Shown one piece after another: positions 26,731 through 33,639 of a stretch of 64,000 nucleotides of DNA. Each line of letters begins with the position of its first letter. Position 1 is the stretch's first letter. A model generated the notes under the pieces. That model did not search any database, was not told the DNA's origin, and was given only the letters and a program-made list of their open reading frames with translations. The position numbers and the translations under genes are program-made. This DNA is from an uncultured Chlorobiaceae bacterium (GTDB lineage: Bacteria > Bacteroidota > Chlorobiia > Chlorobiales > Chlorobiaceae): the NCBI GenBank assembly GCA_903895195.1, contig CAITSZ010000037.1:41380-105379 (forward strand), written 5' to 3'.

Positions 26731-26967
26731 ATGGCACAAAGCAAAGTCAAATGGTTCAACGATAAAAAAGGCTATGGTTTTATCGTCAATCCCGACGGGG
26801 GAGAAGACATCTTTGTTCACTATTCAAACATTGATTCACATCATCGCTTCAAGATCCTCAAGCAGGATGCTGAAGTGCATTTTGAACTGGACAGCAAAGG
26901 GCAGCGATTGCAGGCAAAAAAAGTTCGTGAGCTTTATCAAGAAAAAGAAGCCATTTCCCATGGCTGA
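26731..26967 (+). CDS. cold-shock domain protein
   Basis: This 78-residue OB-fold protein has SKVKWFNDKKGYGFIV (RNP1 KGYGFI) and EDIFVHY (RNP2). CspA-family proteins bind single-stranded RNA or DNA and act as RNA chaperones or antiterminators. The body is slightly divergent after residue 40 (HHRFKILKQDAEVHFELDSKG) but keeps the family spacing. It is monocistronic. Confidence 0.93.
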   Translation: MAQSKVKWFNDKKGYGFIVNPDGGEDIFVHYSNIDSHHRFKILKQDAEVHFELDSKGQRLQAKKVRELYQEKEAISHG

Positions 26968-27011
26968 AACAACATCACACTCCCTTTTTATATTTAAAAC
27001 ACGAAAAGCAC

Positions 27012-27057
27012 CAGTGTTGTCGAAGGATAATGCTTGACATTGTGTCCGACAATACTG
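27012..27057 (+). terminator. long-loop inverted repeat downstream of the cold-shock gene
   Basis: CAGTGTTGTCG (27012-27022) pairs with CGACAATACTG (27047-27057) at 10 of 11 positions around a 24-nt loop. No T-run follows, so a terminator role is uncertain. Confidence 0.35.
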
Positions 27058-27100
27058 ATGCTTAGAAGGTTCGGTGTAGTTACCGACTGGTATTGTTGAT

Positions 27101-27289
27101 CTACACCTTTACAATGCTCTCTCCGGGGCATACGTCAACACATGCTGGTTGATCATGATGACCGACACAGTCGACACAGAGAGTTTCATTGATGACATAG
27201 CTATCCTCTCCTGGAGAAATAGCAGTTACCGGACATTCCGGTTCACAGGCTCCGCAAAATATGCAAGTATCGGTAATACGATGTGCCAT
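27101..27289 (-). CDS. 2[4Fe-4S] ferredoxin
   Basis: This 62-residue ferredoxin has two cluster motifs: CIFCGACEPECP and CVDC followed by an eight-residue insert before ACVDVCP. This spacing and length match the small ferredoxins of green sulfur bacteria, which accept electrons from the type I reaction centre and drive the reverse TCA cycle. I started at the ATG at 27289 (MAHRITDTC); a longer ORF to 27337 adds an unrelated hydrophobic stretch. The stop codon lies in an inverted repeat (27073-27079 with 27101-27107). Confidence 0.92.
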   Translation of the reverse strand: MAHRITDTCIFCGACEPECPVTAISPGEDSYVINETLCVDCVGHHDQPACVDVCPGESIVKV

Positions 27290-27419
27290 AAGTATATGAT
27301 TTCTGGTTAGAAGTAGTAATAAAAAGGGGTTAAGCAAAAAAAAACGTCATTCATTGTTCGGCATTAGTATCGCATTTCTTGACGTCATTTCATAATTCAT
27401 AGAGAGGTTAAACCAAAAG

Positions 27420-27450
27420 AGCCATCCCTTTTTTCGAGATGGCTTTTTTT
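27420..27450 (+). terminator. intrinsic terminator without an upstream gene
   Basis: AGCCATC (27420-27426) and GATGGCT (27438-27444) form a 7-bp stem followed by seven T. On the plus strand the nearest upstream gene ends 450 bp away, so it may end a short untranslated RNA starting around 27350-27400. Confidence 0.6.
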
Positions 27451-27573
27451 ACTCCAGACTTTTCAATAATTCTTTCCCACAAAAAAGCTACGGTTACGGT
27501 ATTTATAATGATCGGAACAAGTTGGATATTGTATCTATTCAGTTTTTGATCTCCATCATTAAAGATTATCGTT

Positions 27574-28254
27574 ATGGCATCAAAGAAACATCAAAAGGAT
27601 AAAGGCCAGAAAGAACTAAGCTGTTCGGATTGCGGTGTGCCGAATTGTTACAGGGAGGAGAAGAACTATCCTGATTTCTGTCTGACCGAAGCAGTTGAGC
27701 CGGCTGAGCTTGATGGTATTACCAGCCAATACCGTGGTGATGATATTGATGCCAGAATAGCAAGGGCATCCGCTGAGGTTGAGGGTACCTATTATGGGCA
27801 GCTGACGCGTGTCGAGGAGACTATTGCGTTTGCCAATCGTATAGGCGCAAAAAAAATCGGGCTTGCAACCTGTATCGGTCTTTCAGAAGAGGCCAGAATT
27901 CTTGTTAAAGTATTGAAAGTAAATGGACTGGAGCCATACTCCGTTATTTGCAAAATTGGTGCTGTGGATAAGAGTGAAATCGGCATCGAAGATGACTTTA
28001 AAATTCAGAAGGGGAGTCATGAATCCATGTGTAATCCCATCCTGCAGGCTCGACTATTGAATGCACAGAAAACAGATCTGAATGTCATTGTCGGCTTGTG
28101 TGTCGGGCACGATTCTCTCTTTATCAAATATTCAGATGCTCCGGTTACAACGCTCATTGCCAAAGACCGTCTGCTTGCTCACAATCCTGCAGCTGCACTC
28201 TACACCAGTGGATTTTATTACAAGCGCTTATTCACTGAAGGTCGTAATTTATAA
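27574..28254 (+). CDS. DUF1847 putative metal-binding protein
   Basis: The 226 residues begin with a cysteine cluster, LSCSDCGVPNCYREEKNYPDFC, then GLATCIGLSEEARILVKVL, MCNPILQARLLN and VGLCVGHDSLFIKYS. This Cys pattern and the central domain match the DUF1847 family of predicted metal-binding proteins. Members are often found in anaerobes and their reaction is unknown. It is a single gene, followed 54 bp later by an aminotransferase on the same strand, so they may share a transcript. Confidence 0.82.
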   Translation: MASKKHQKDKGQKELSCSDCGVPNCYREEKNYPDFCLTEAVEPAELDGITSQYRGDDIDARIARASAEVEGTYYGQLTRVEETIAFANRIGAKKIGLATCIGLSEEARILVKVLKVNGLEPYSVICKIGAVDKSEIGIEDDFKIQKGSHESMCNPILQARLLNAQKTDLNVIVGLCVGHDSLFIKYSDAPVTTLIAKDRLLAHNPAAALYTSGFYYKRLFTEGRNL

Positions 28255-28308
28255 GCCATTGTAAAATACACTCTGCAGCTCACAACTATAACGCTCAACA
28301 ATAGAGAC

Positions 28309-29487
28309 GTGCCCCAAACAAGTCATCGCACAAGCCATTTTACAGAATCCATCATACGGAGAATGACCCGTGTGGCAAACTCCTGTGGTGCTGTAAATCT
28401 CTCACAGGGGTTCCCTGATTTCAATCCTCCGGAAGCACTGCTTGCCGCCGCTGAAAAAGCAGGGAGAGAGGGGCCCCATCAGTACGCGGTGACGTGGGGC
28501 GCGCCGAATTTCCGGAAGGCTTTTGCCCGCAAACAATCACGATTCATGGGTGTTCCAATTGACCCCGAAACCAATGTGGTTGTCACCTGCGGCAGTACGG
28601 AGGCTATGATGGCCTCCATGATGACCGCCTGCAATCCGGGCGACAAGGTTGTGATCTTCTCTCCCTTCTATGAAAATTATACTGCCGACACCATCCTGAC
28701 CGGAGCCATTCCGGTCTATGTTCCATTGCGTCCACCCGACTTTACTTTTGATCCTTTGGAGCTAAGGCAGACTTTTGAGCAGCATCGCCCTAAAGCCTTG
28801 ATTCTCTGCAATCCTGGCAACCCGACAGGTAAAGTGTTTACAAGGAGTGAATTGGAACTCATTGCAGCTCTTGCCTGTGAGTTTGATGCGTTTGTCATTA
28901 CAGATGAGGTCTATGAGCATATCGTGTACGCTCCGAACGTGCATATAAGCATAGCAACGTTGCCCGGTATGTTTGAGCGGACGATTACCTGCAGTTCGCT
29001 TTCCAAAACCTACTCAATCACTGGTTGGCGCCTTGGTACGGTCGTAGCTGCCCCTCAGGTTATTGATGCTATCCGCAAGGTGCACGACTTCTTAACCGTA
29101 GGCGCGGCAGCTCCTCTTCAGGAGGCAGCTGTTACCGCACTTGAGTTTCCCGACTCCTATTACAGGGAGCTTCAGGTGAGTTACACCGCTAAAAGGGATA
29201 TTTTTCTCAGTTGGCTTGATAAGGCAGGACTCTCCTATACAAGGCCCCAGGGAGCTTACTATGTGATGGTTGACGTCAGCGAGTTTAAGGTAACCGACGA
29301 CCTCGCATTCTGTGAATGGCTGGCACGCAAGGTAGGAGTTGCGGCAGTTCCGGGATCAAGTTTTTTCCGTGAACCCGTTCACAACCTGATAAGGTTTCAT
29401 TTTGCCAAACAGCCCGAAACCCTCAATGCAGCCGGTGAGCGTTTACTAAAGTTACGCTCTCATGCCAAAAGCCTCAACATTGATTGA
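28309..29487 (+). CDS. class I/II pyridoxal-phosphate aminotransferase
   Basis: This 392-residue fold-type I aminotransferase has the PLP-lysine motif CSSLSKTYSITGWRLG, the cofactor-binding NPGNPTGKVFT and ITDEVYEHI, and an N-terminal NLSQGFPDFNPP. The last is typical of the AspC/methionine-aminotransferase branch. I kept the GTG at 28309 because FTESIIRRMTRVA is conserved at the N-terminus of relatives. The preferred amino acid cannot be told from sequence alone; aspartate, methionine or aromatic substrates are all possible. Confidence 0.85.
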   Translation: MPQTSHRTSHFTESIIRRMTRVANSCGAVNLSQGFPDFNPPEALLAAAEKAGREGPHQYAVTWGAPNFRKAFARKQSRFMGVPIDPETNVVVTCGSTEAMMASMMTACNPGDKVVIFSPFYENYTADTILTGAIPVYVPLRPPDFTFDPLELRQTFEQHRPKALILCNPGNPTGKVFTRSELELIAALACEFDAFVITDEVYEHIVYAPNVHISIATLPGMFERTITCSSLSKTYSITGWRLGTVVAAPQVIDAIRKVHDFLTVGAAAPLQEAAVTALEFPDSYYRELQVSYTAKRDIFLSWLDKAGLSYTRPQGAYYVMVDVSEFKVTDDLAFCEWLARKVGVAAVPGSSFFREPVHNLIRFHFAKQPETLNAAGERLLKLRSHAKSLNID

Positions 29488-29534
29488 GATTAGCCCTCGG
29501 ACTATCAGATAAATCCGTAAACACAGGCACAATA

Positions 29535-29729
29535 TCAAACACGTTGTGTCTTCTGGGTAATTGGTTTCTTCTTTTGTGATTCCTTTTGGCGAACTAACAT
29601 GGCTTTTGTACGTTTCTGCCAAAACTCCAGTTGCTCTTGTTGCGTCATGTTCGCAATTAATTTTGCAACATGCTCAGCACCACGTCGCTTCAATATGACA
29701 CATTCAGGTTCACGAATCATCACTGTCAT
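29535..29729 (-). CDS. small partner protein of a PIN-domain gene
   Basis: This 64-residue protein from the ATG at 29729 (MTVMIREPECVILKRRGAEHVA...) has a helical, charged C-terminus rich in Lys and Gln (QKESQKKKPITQKTQ). It overlaps the end of the PIN-domain gene by 20 nt and is read from the same strand, which suggests a toxin-first two-gene module. No known DNA-binding fold is obvious, so calling it the antitoxin is only inference from position. Confidence 0.5.
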   Translation of the reverse strand: MTVMIREPECVILKRRGAEHVAKLIANMTQQEQLEFWQKRTKAMLVRQKESQKKKPITQKTQRV

Positions 29730-30171
29730 AATTAATAACCTCCATCGGGGAATATATCCCAATCTGGCCGTAGCCGTTAAGTGTATTTACCGCATTATAT
29801 TTTGGAATTTTGTCGAAATGGACAATATGCTTGAAATTCCAACTTACAATAAGGTTGCATTGCGTAACAGTAGCAATTGCAACATGCAAAGCATCTTCAG
29901 CGGACTTTGGAGTAACAACACCTGAGTTGATATACTGTTGCCGAAGATTAAGCATTTCTTGGGTAATTGTTGCAATTTCTGCGACGGTTTCATAGCGGGT
30001 AAAAAAGTCCCTGATTGTCTCGGGCGCAGGTTCTATCTCTGCTTCAACAATAGCAGAGGTGACAATAGAAAACCGACCAGCATCTACTTGCAAAAAAAAA
30101 TGTTTTGTCGGTTCAGCAAACTCTTTATCAAACACCCCGCCAAAAACCGATGTATCGACATAAATTCTCAT
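29710..30171 (-). CDS. PIN-domain protein, probable toxin
   Basis: This 153-residue protein starts MRIYVDTSVFGGVFD, the first acidic residue of a PIN nuclease. It has a central Glu in VEAEIEPAP, and SAEDALHVAIATV followed by LIVSWNFKHIV, matching the other acidic positions and the conserved Trp-Asn-His. PIN toxins cleave RNA using a divalent metal. The gene pairs with a small overlapping downstream ORF. The acidic residues look intact. Confidence 0.75.
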   Translation of the reverse strand: MRIYVDTSVFGGVFDKEFAEPTKHFFLQVDAGRFSIVTSAIVEAEIEPAPETIRDFFTRYETVAEIATITQEMLNLRQQYINSGVVTPKSAEDALHVAIATVTQCNLIVSWNFKHIVHFDKIPKYNAVNTLNGYGQIGIYSPMEVINYDSDDS

Positions 30172-30314
30172 TTTTCCTTAATCCTCTTCATATTTTCCTG
30201 TAGCGAAAAATCGGGTAATAAATAGAAAGATAGTTAATGGTCGCGACTGTTCTATGACGAAAAAAAGAAGAAAAATCAAGCCATTATTCGGTAATCTCCT
30301 TCAACACAATTCCG

Positions 30315-30596
30315 CTATAGCTTTTTTTTCTTGGCAAGCATCGTTCTCACCTCTTCTGTGCCATACACGTCCCCTGATTCAGCAGCAGCAAGCCCCCGTT
30401 CAACTGACTCAGTAAATTGTTTGCGATACGTCAGTGCATCATATTCGGCAGGCGAAAGAAGCACTCCCGCCGGCCGGCCATTTTGGGTAATGATCAAAGG
30501 CTGGCCAGTAGCCTGAACCTTTTTCAAGCAGGAAGATATTCCCGCCTTGAACTCACCCAGAGGGATGATATCGCTTGAGATATGAATGGTTTTCAT
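30315..30596 (-). CDS. Phd/YefM-type antitoxin, apparently without toxin
   Basis: This 93-residue protein has the Phd/YefM N-terminus (IPLGEFKAGISSCLKKVQATGQPLIITQNGRPAGVLLSP, in outline) followed by a helical tail rich in lysine. In complete systems the toxin gene follows directly; here only 143 bp without a recognisable ORF lie before the PIN gene. It may be an orphan antitoxin or act on a toxin encoded elsewhere. Confidence 0.8.
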   Translation of the reverse strand: MKTIHISSDIIPLGEFKAGISSCLKKVQATGQPLIITQNGRPAGVLLSPAEYDALTYRKQFTESVERGLAAAESGDVYGTEEVRTMLAKKKKL

Positions 30597-30772
30597 AAAG
30601 ATAGTCTTTTTAAGGCCTTAATTTAATCCCTTATTCAGTACTGAATATAACGATTCTTTTTTTGAAACTGCTATGAACTCCAGGCAGTAATCAGAAGACA
30701 AGTTTTCCTCCTGATTGCCAACCACCTATCGCCTTTTTCCCCCTTGAATTCAGCAGAATATGCCCGTTTTCT

Positions 30773-30808
30773 GTACCATATTCATGGTATTTTTACGGTA
30801 TATGCTTG
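30773..30808 (+). promoter_or_regulatory. sulfur-regulon operator and promoter of the porin
   Basis: GTACCAT-ATTC-ATGGTAT (30773-30790) is a near-perfect palindrome with core TACC-N8-GGTA. It is followed by a segment ending TATATGCTTG that matches the sbp promoter 22 of 23. TATGCT at 30801-30806 could be the -10 element. The porin ATG lies about 290 bp downstream, leaving a long leader. Confidence 0.65.
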
Positions 30809-30864
30809 CAAATAAACAAGATAAACGCCTCATTGATTACAATCGATAACGAATTAATGCTCTT

Positions 30865-30957
30865 ATGAATTCTCTAAGCTCACTCAATAACGCCTTTATC
30901 AACAGTTCCTCAAGCTGTTGTTGTCCCTTGATGGAGGCTGACCGAATACCGGATTAA
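30865..30957 (+). CDS. candidate leader peptide with Cys-Cys-Cys run
   Basis: This short ORF of 30 codons begins MNSLSSLNNAF and contains SSSSCCCP at codons 14-21, then ends at TAA. The three TGT codons (30916-30924) lie in the 3' arm of a small hairpin (CAACAG 30900-30905 with CTGTTG 30915-30920). It sits between the promoter-like site and a terminator in the porin leader, the layout of an amino-acid attenuator. There is no clear Shine-Dalgarno sequence, so translation is unproven. Confidence 0.45.
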   Translation: MNSLSSLNNAFINSSSSCCCPLMEADRIPD

Positions 30958-30995
30958 TGACATTGATGCCCTGATGATTGGGGCGGAATATTTCA

Positions 30996-31028
30996 AAGCC
31001 GGCTTTCAGTATCAGAGCCGGCTTTTTT
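30996..31028 (+). terminator. intrinsic terminator within the porin leader
   Basis: AAGCCGGCT (30996-31004) and AGCCGGCTT (31016-31024) form a 9-bp stem with an 11-nt loop, followed by Ts. It lies after the short Cys-rich ORF and 68 bp before the porin ATG, with no obvious second promoter between, so it may act as an attenuator. Confidence 0.75.
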
Positions 31029-31095
31029 AATGAATTATTTTTTACCTGAACGCATAACAACACTACACAACAACCAATAAATAGGAGTAAAGTAA

Positions 31096-32172
31096 ATGAA
31101 AAAGATGTTCTCACTTGCTGCGATGTTCGCAGTTTTATCATACGCTGCACCAGCGTCGGCTGATGTGACAATCAATGGCGAAGTTGGTTTTCGTCTTAGG
31201 GACGATTTTGGTAATACAACTTCTGCTGCAAATGTTAAAGCCTCTACTGAAGACCAGTATCTCCAGTATCGTGTACGTCTGAAACCTTCTGCTGATCTTG
31301 GCGAAGGCTTTTTCCTTAAAGCATTGTTTCAGGATGAAACTGTTGCTGGCGGCTGGCGTGGTTTAGGGACTACTGGAGCAACTGCTAACAACACTGAACA
31401 ATATTCAATAGCTGCTTCTCAGTTTTACTTTGGCCATGGCGATGAAAGCAGCCATTGGGTTCTCGGCCGTATACCACTTGGTAGTTTAGACAACCCTATT
31501 CTGGATCTTACTCTTTATGCAATTCCAGGTACCGGCCCTCAAGGTTCAAAACTCTACCCGGTTGATACCCCGATTTCCACAAATCACTTTGATCGTCTGT
31601 TAGGTTTCAATTATGGCACAAAGATCGGTGACGGTGAGCTGAATGCTGTTATTGTTAATTTTGACAACATTTCAACAACCACTGCTGATAAAGGGCTTTT
31701 CAATGATGGTTACGGTTTCACTGCTAACTACAAAGCCAGTATTGGTGATCTAACTATTGTCCCGCAGGCCTATTTTACCTTGACTCATCTTGCCGATGGT
31801 CGCGCTCCATACACCTTTGGCAGTCAGGCCTTCATTCCTGCAGGGAAATCCAAAATTTCTCTCAGCGGATTCTATTCTGCAAACAAAACAACCGGCAGTG
31901 ATTACAGCGGTTACATTTTCAGAGTCAAAGGTGAATCCGGTCCGGTTCTTGCCTGGGTCGATTACAACAGCACTACTGACAATGCCGGTAAGACCGACTA
32001 CACCAATACCTTTGTCTGGGCTCAGTATGTCATAAAGGTGCAGCAATCAAATAAAGGCACTTTCTCCCTGCAGCCGACAATCAGGTATCGTGCAAGCAGT
32101 GCGAAAAATGCTGCTGGAACAGCAGACAACAGCTTGTTCCGTACTGAACTCTATGCAACGGTGAGCTTCTAA
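31096..32172 (+). CDS. outer-membrane beta-barrel porin
   Basis: This 358-residue protein has a signal peptide (cleavage near PASA-DVTING), then alternating amphipathic strands and a terminal phenylalanine (ELYATVSF), the outer-membrane insertion signal. A good AGGAG precedes the ATG. It resembles general porins; no substrate pocket can be read. Because its promoter region matches that of the sulfate-binding protein gene, it may be the outer-membrane entry route for sulfate or a sulfur compound. It is followed by a strong terminator and tRNA-Cys. Confidence 0.8.
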   Translation: MKKMFSLAAMFAVLSYAAPASADVTINGEVGFRLRDDFGNTTSAANVKASTEDQYLQYRVRLKPSADLGEGFFLKALFQDETVAGGWRGLGTTGATANNTEQYSIAASQFYFGHGDESSHWVLGRIPLGSLDNPILDLTLYAIPGTGPQGSKLYPVDTPISTNHFDRLLGFNYGTKIGDGELNAVIVNFDNISTTTADKGLFNDGYGFTANYKASIGDLTIVPQAYFTLTHLADGRAPYTFGSQAFIPAGKSKISLSGFYSANKTTGSDYSGYIFRVKGESGPVLAWVDYNSTTDNAGKTDYTNTFVWAQYVIKVQQSNKGTFSLQPTIRYRASSAKNAAGTADNSLFRTELYATVSF

Positions 32173-32187
32173 CGTTCCATTCTCCGG

Positions 32188-32273
32188 CATCCGGGCAGTA
32201 GTTGTAAAGTCATGTGGGGGCTTTACGGGTGTGTGTGTGCATCTTAATTTAGTGCTGCCCGGATGTTTTTTTT
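32188..32273 (+). terminator. large terminator after the porin
   Basis: CATCCGGGCAG (32188-32198) pairs with CTGCCCGGATG (32255-32265). A nested GTAAAG/CTTTAC stem (32204-32209 with 32221-32226) lies inside, and eight T follow, ending one base before the tRNA. Confidence 0.75.
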
Positions 32274-32274
32274 A

Positions 32275-32348
32275 GGCGATGTGGGTGAGTGGTCTAAGCC
32301 AAGGGTCTGCAAAACTCTTTTTCACAAGTTCGAATCTTGTCATCGCCT
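32275..32348 (+). tRNA. tRNA-Cys (anticodon GCA)
   Basis: A 74-nt cloverleaf can be folded by eye. The acceptor stem is GGCGATG with CATCGCC, the anticodon arm is AGGGT-CTGCAAA-ACTCT, and the T arm is ACAAG-TTCGAAT-CTTGT. The discriminator base is T, as required for cysteine identity. The CCA end is not encoded in full (TCA follows). Confidence 0.95.
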
Positions 32349-32380
32349 CAGTATTGTTCTGTCCTCTTTTCTTCCTCCGC

Positions 32381-32449
32381 ACATCCGGGTTGCCGATGAA
32401 AAATGTTGTCGGGTTCATTTTTCTTCAGAGCAGTCCGGATGTTTTTTTT
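32381..32449 (+). terminator. terminator after tRNA-Cys
   Basis: ACATCCGG (32381-32388) pairs with CCGGATGT (32435-32442), followed by a run of T to 32449. The stem ends and T-run resemble those of the terminator before the tRNA, so the two may derive from a duplication. Confidence 0.7.
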
Positions 32450-32454
32450 CCCCT

Positions 32455-33288
32455 TTACCGGCTGATCATTGTTTCCAGTATTTTTCGTAGCTCGTTCATT
32501 TCAATTTTGTTGTTTTCAGCAATTGATTTCAACGGGGTATCGATTTTCGCTTCAATGCCTTTCTGGTGGAGTGCAAGCTGTAGAGAAGCCGATGAAACTC
32601 CACCCTCGTCGGCTATATCCTGCAATGTTTTTTTTCCGAAACCCTGCCCCTGTAACTTGTGCCCCTCTTTTTTTGCCGGAGCAATAACTTCATAGACTTG
32701 CTCAGCAGTCTTTCCATTTGCGGTTGCTATTTCAGCCAGGGTTTGTTCTTCGGAAGCAACTTTTAATCCTGCTTTTTCCAGCTTTGTTTTTAAGGCTGCA
32801 GGCTCTCTGCCCAGCCCGGGTTGCTCAGCAAGCTGCGTAAGGGTCATGAGTTCTGCATGTGGCACCGGAGCCTGCTTTTCCTGACGTTCCCATGAGTCGG
32901 AAATTGCATTGCCAAACTTTATGACTGCCGAGAAAGGCTGGACTCCATAGTATGTCCCTACTCCGAATAAAGCAGAAAGAATTATGATGGTGAGCAGTTC
33001 TGCTGGGCTTTTCACTCCCTCGGTTGTCTTTGATTTCAGATAGGAGAAAAATGCTTTCCAGTTGATAACAAACAGGTGAAAAAGAGAAAGTATTAAAAAG
33101 GCAAACCCGAAGATTATATGCTGTTGTTGCCATCCTCTTTTTGTCAGCCCGATCATTCTCCAGTCAGTCCAGTTGGCCACTCTTCCGGGAGGGGAGATAT
33201 AAAGGATCACTCCTGAAACAAGCATCATTACTAATGCTATGAAAAGCCCGAAGCTTATAAATACCCGCCAATTGAATGATTTTTTCAT
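32455..33288 (-). CDS. DUF4405-type membrane protein
   Basis: This 277-residue protein has a membrane part in about the first 140 residues: WRVFISFGLFIALVMMLVSG, a HIIFGFAFLILSLFHLFVI segment with histidines that could bind haem, and LLTIIILSALFGVGTYYG. The cytoplasmic or periplasmic C-terminus carries helical repeats (TLTQLAEQPGLGREPAAL..., TLAEIATANGKTAEQVYEVI..., TLQDIADEGGVSSASLQLAL). The start at 33288 overlaps the stop of the di-haem cytochrome as ATGA, implying a joint function, perhaps a quinone-linked electron conduit. Confidence 0.75.
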   Translation of the reverse strand: MKKSFNWRVFISFGLFIALVMMLVSGVILYISPPGRVANWTDWRMIGLTKRGWQQQHIIFGFAFLILSLFHLFVINWKAFFSYLKSKTTEGVKSPAELLTIIILSALFGVGTYYGVQPFSAVIKFGNAISDSWERQEKQAPVPHAELMTLTQLAEQPGLGREPAALKTKLEKAGLKVASEEQTLAEIATANGKTAEQVYEVIAPAKKEGHKLQGQGFGKKTLQDIADEGGVSSASLQLALHQKGIEAKIDTPLKSIAENNKIEMNELRKILETMISR

Positions 33289-33521
33289 GGTTCTGTGATT
33301 GTTGGTGTCCATTGTCTGGTAGTGTGGCATGTGGAGCAATTTGCCTGAGTCCTGCGGTGTAGATTGTCATCCGGCTGGTCCCGTTTATGGCATCGAATGC
33401 ACTGCGCTGAAGCACTCAACCGGCTATGATCAATTGCTGCCAGTTGAACAGTGCTTTCAGCAGCATAAACCTGAGTGTTCACCAGCCAACCCATTGCAAT
33501 TAAAAACAAGAGATGTTTCAT
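33285..33521 (-). CDS. small di-haem periplasmic cytochrome
   Basis: This 78-residue protein has a signal peptide and two CxxCH motifs (QCIRCHKRD and NCSTCHTTR). The stretch DHSRLSASAQCIRCHKRD is clearly related to one repeat unit of the 14-haem cytochrome at 48.6-49.7 kb (NHSKLTASSAKQCISCHKGD). It would carry electrons in the periplasm, most likely to or from the overlapping DUF4405 membrane protein. Confidence 0.85.
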   Translation of the reverse strand: MKHLLFLIAMGWLVNTQVYAAESTVQLAAIDHSRLSASAQCIRCHKRDQPDDNLHRRTQANCSTCHTTRQWTPTITEP

Positions 33522-33639
33522 GATTCAATAGGTTAAATAAGTCTAAAGAGAGCATTGCGTTTGTTTTGCAATGAGCATTTTCGAAAAAAGTACTCCATTG
33601 GGTATGACGATCTTTTCAGAAAAATCATGCATAACTGTT

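Noticed and set aside
27073..27107. terminator of the ferredoxin gene
   Set aside because: GGTGTAG/CTACACC pair is real, but it includes the stop codon and no T-run follows on the minus strand.
30841..31030. known riboswitch (SAM, cobalamin or similar) in the porin leader
   Set aside because: The conserved cores of these classes are not present; the Cys-run ORF plus terminator explains the region better.
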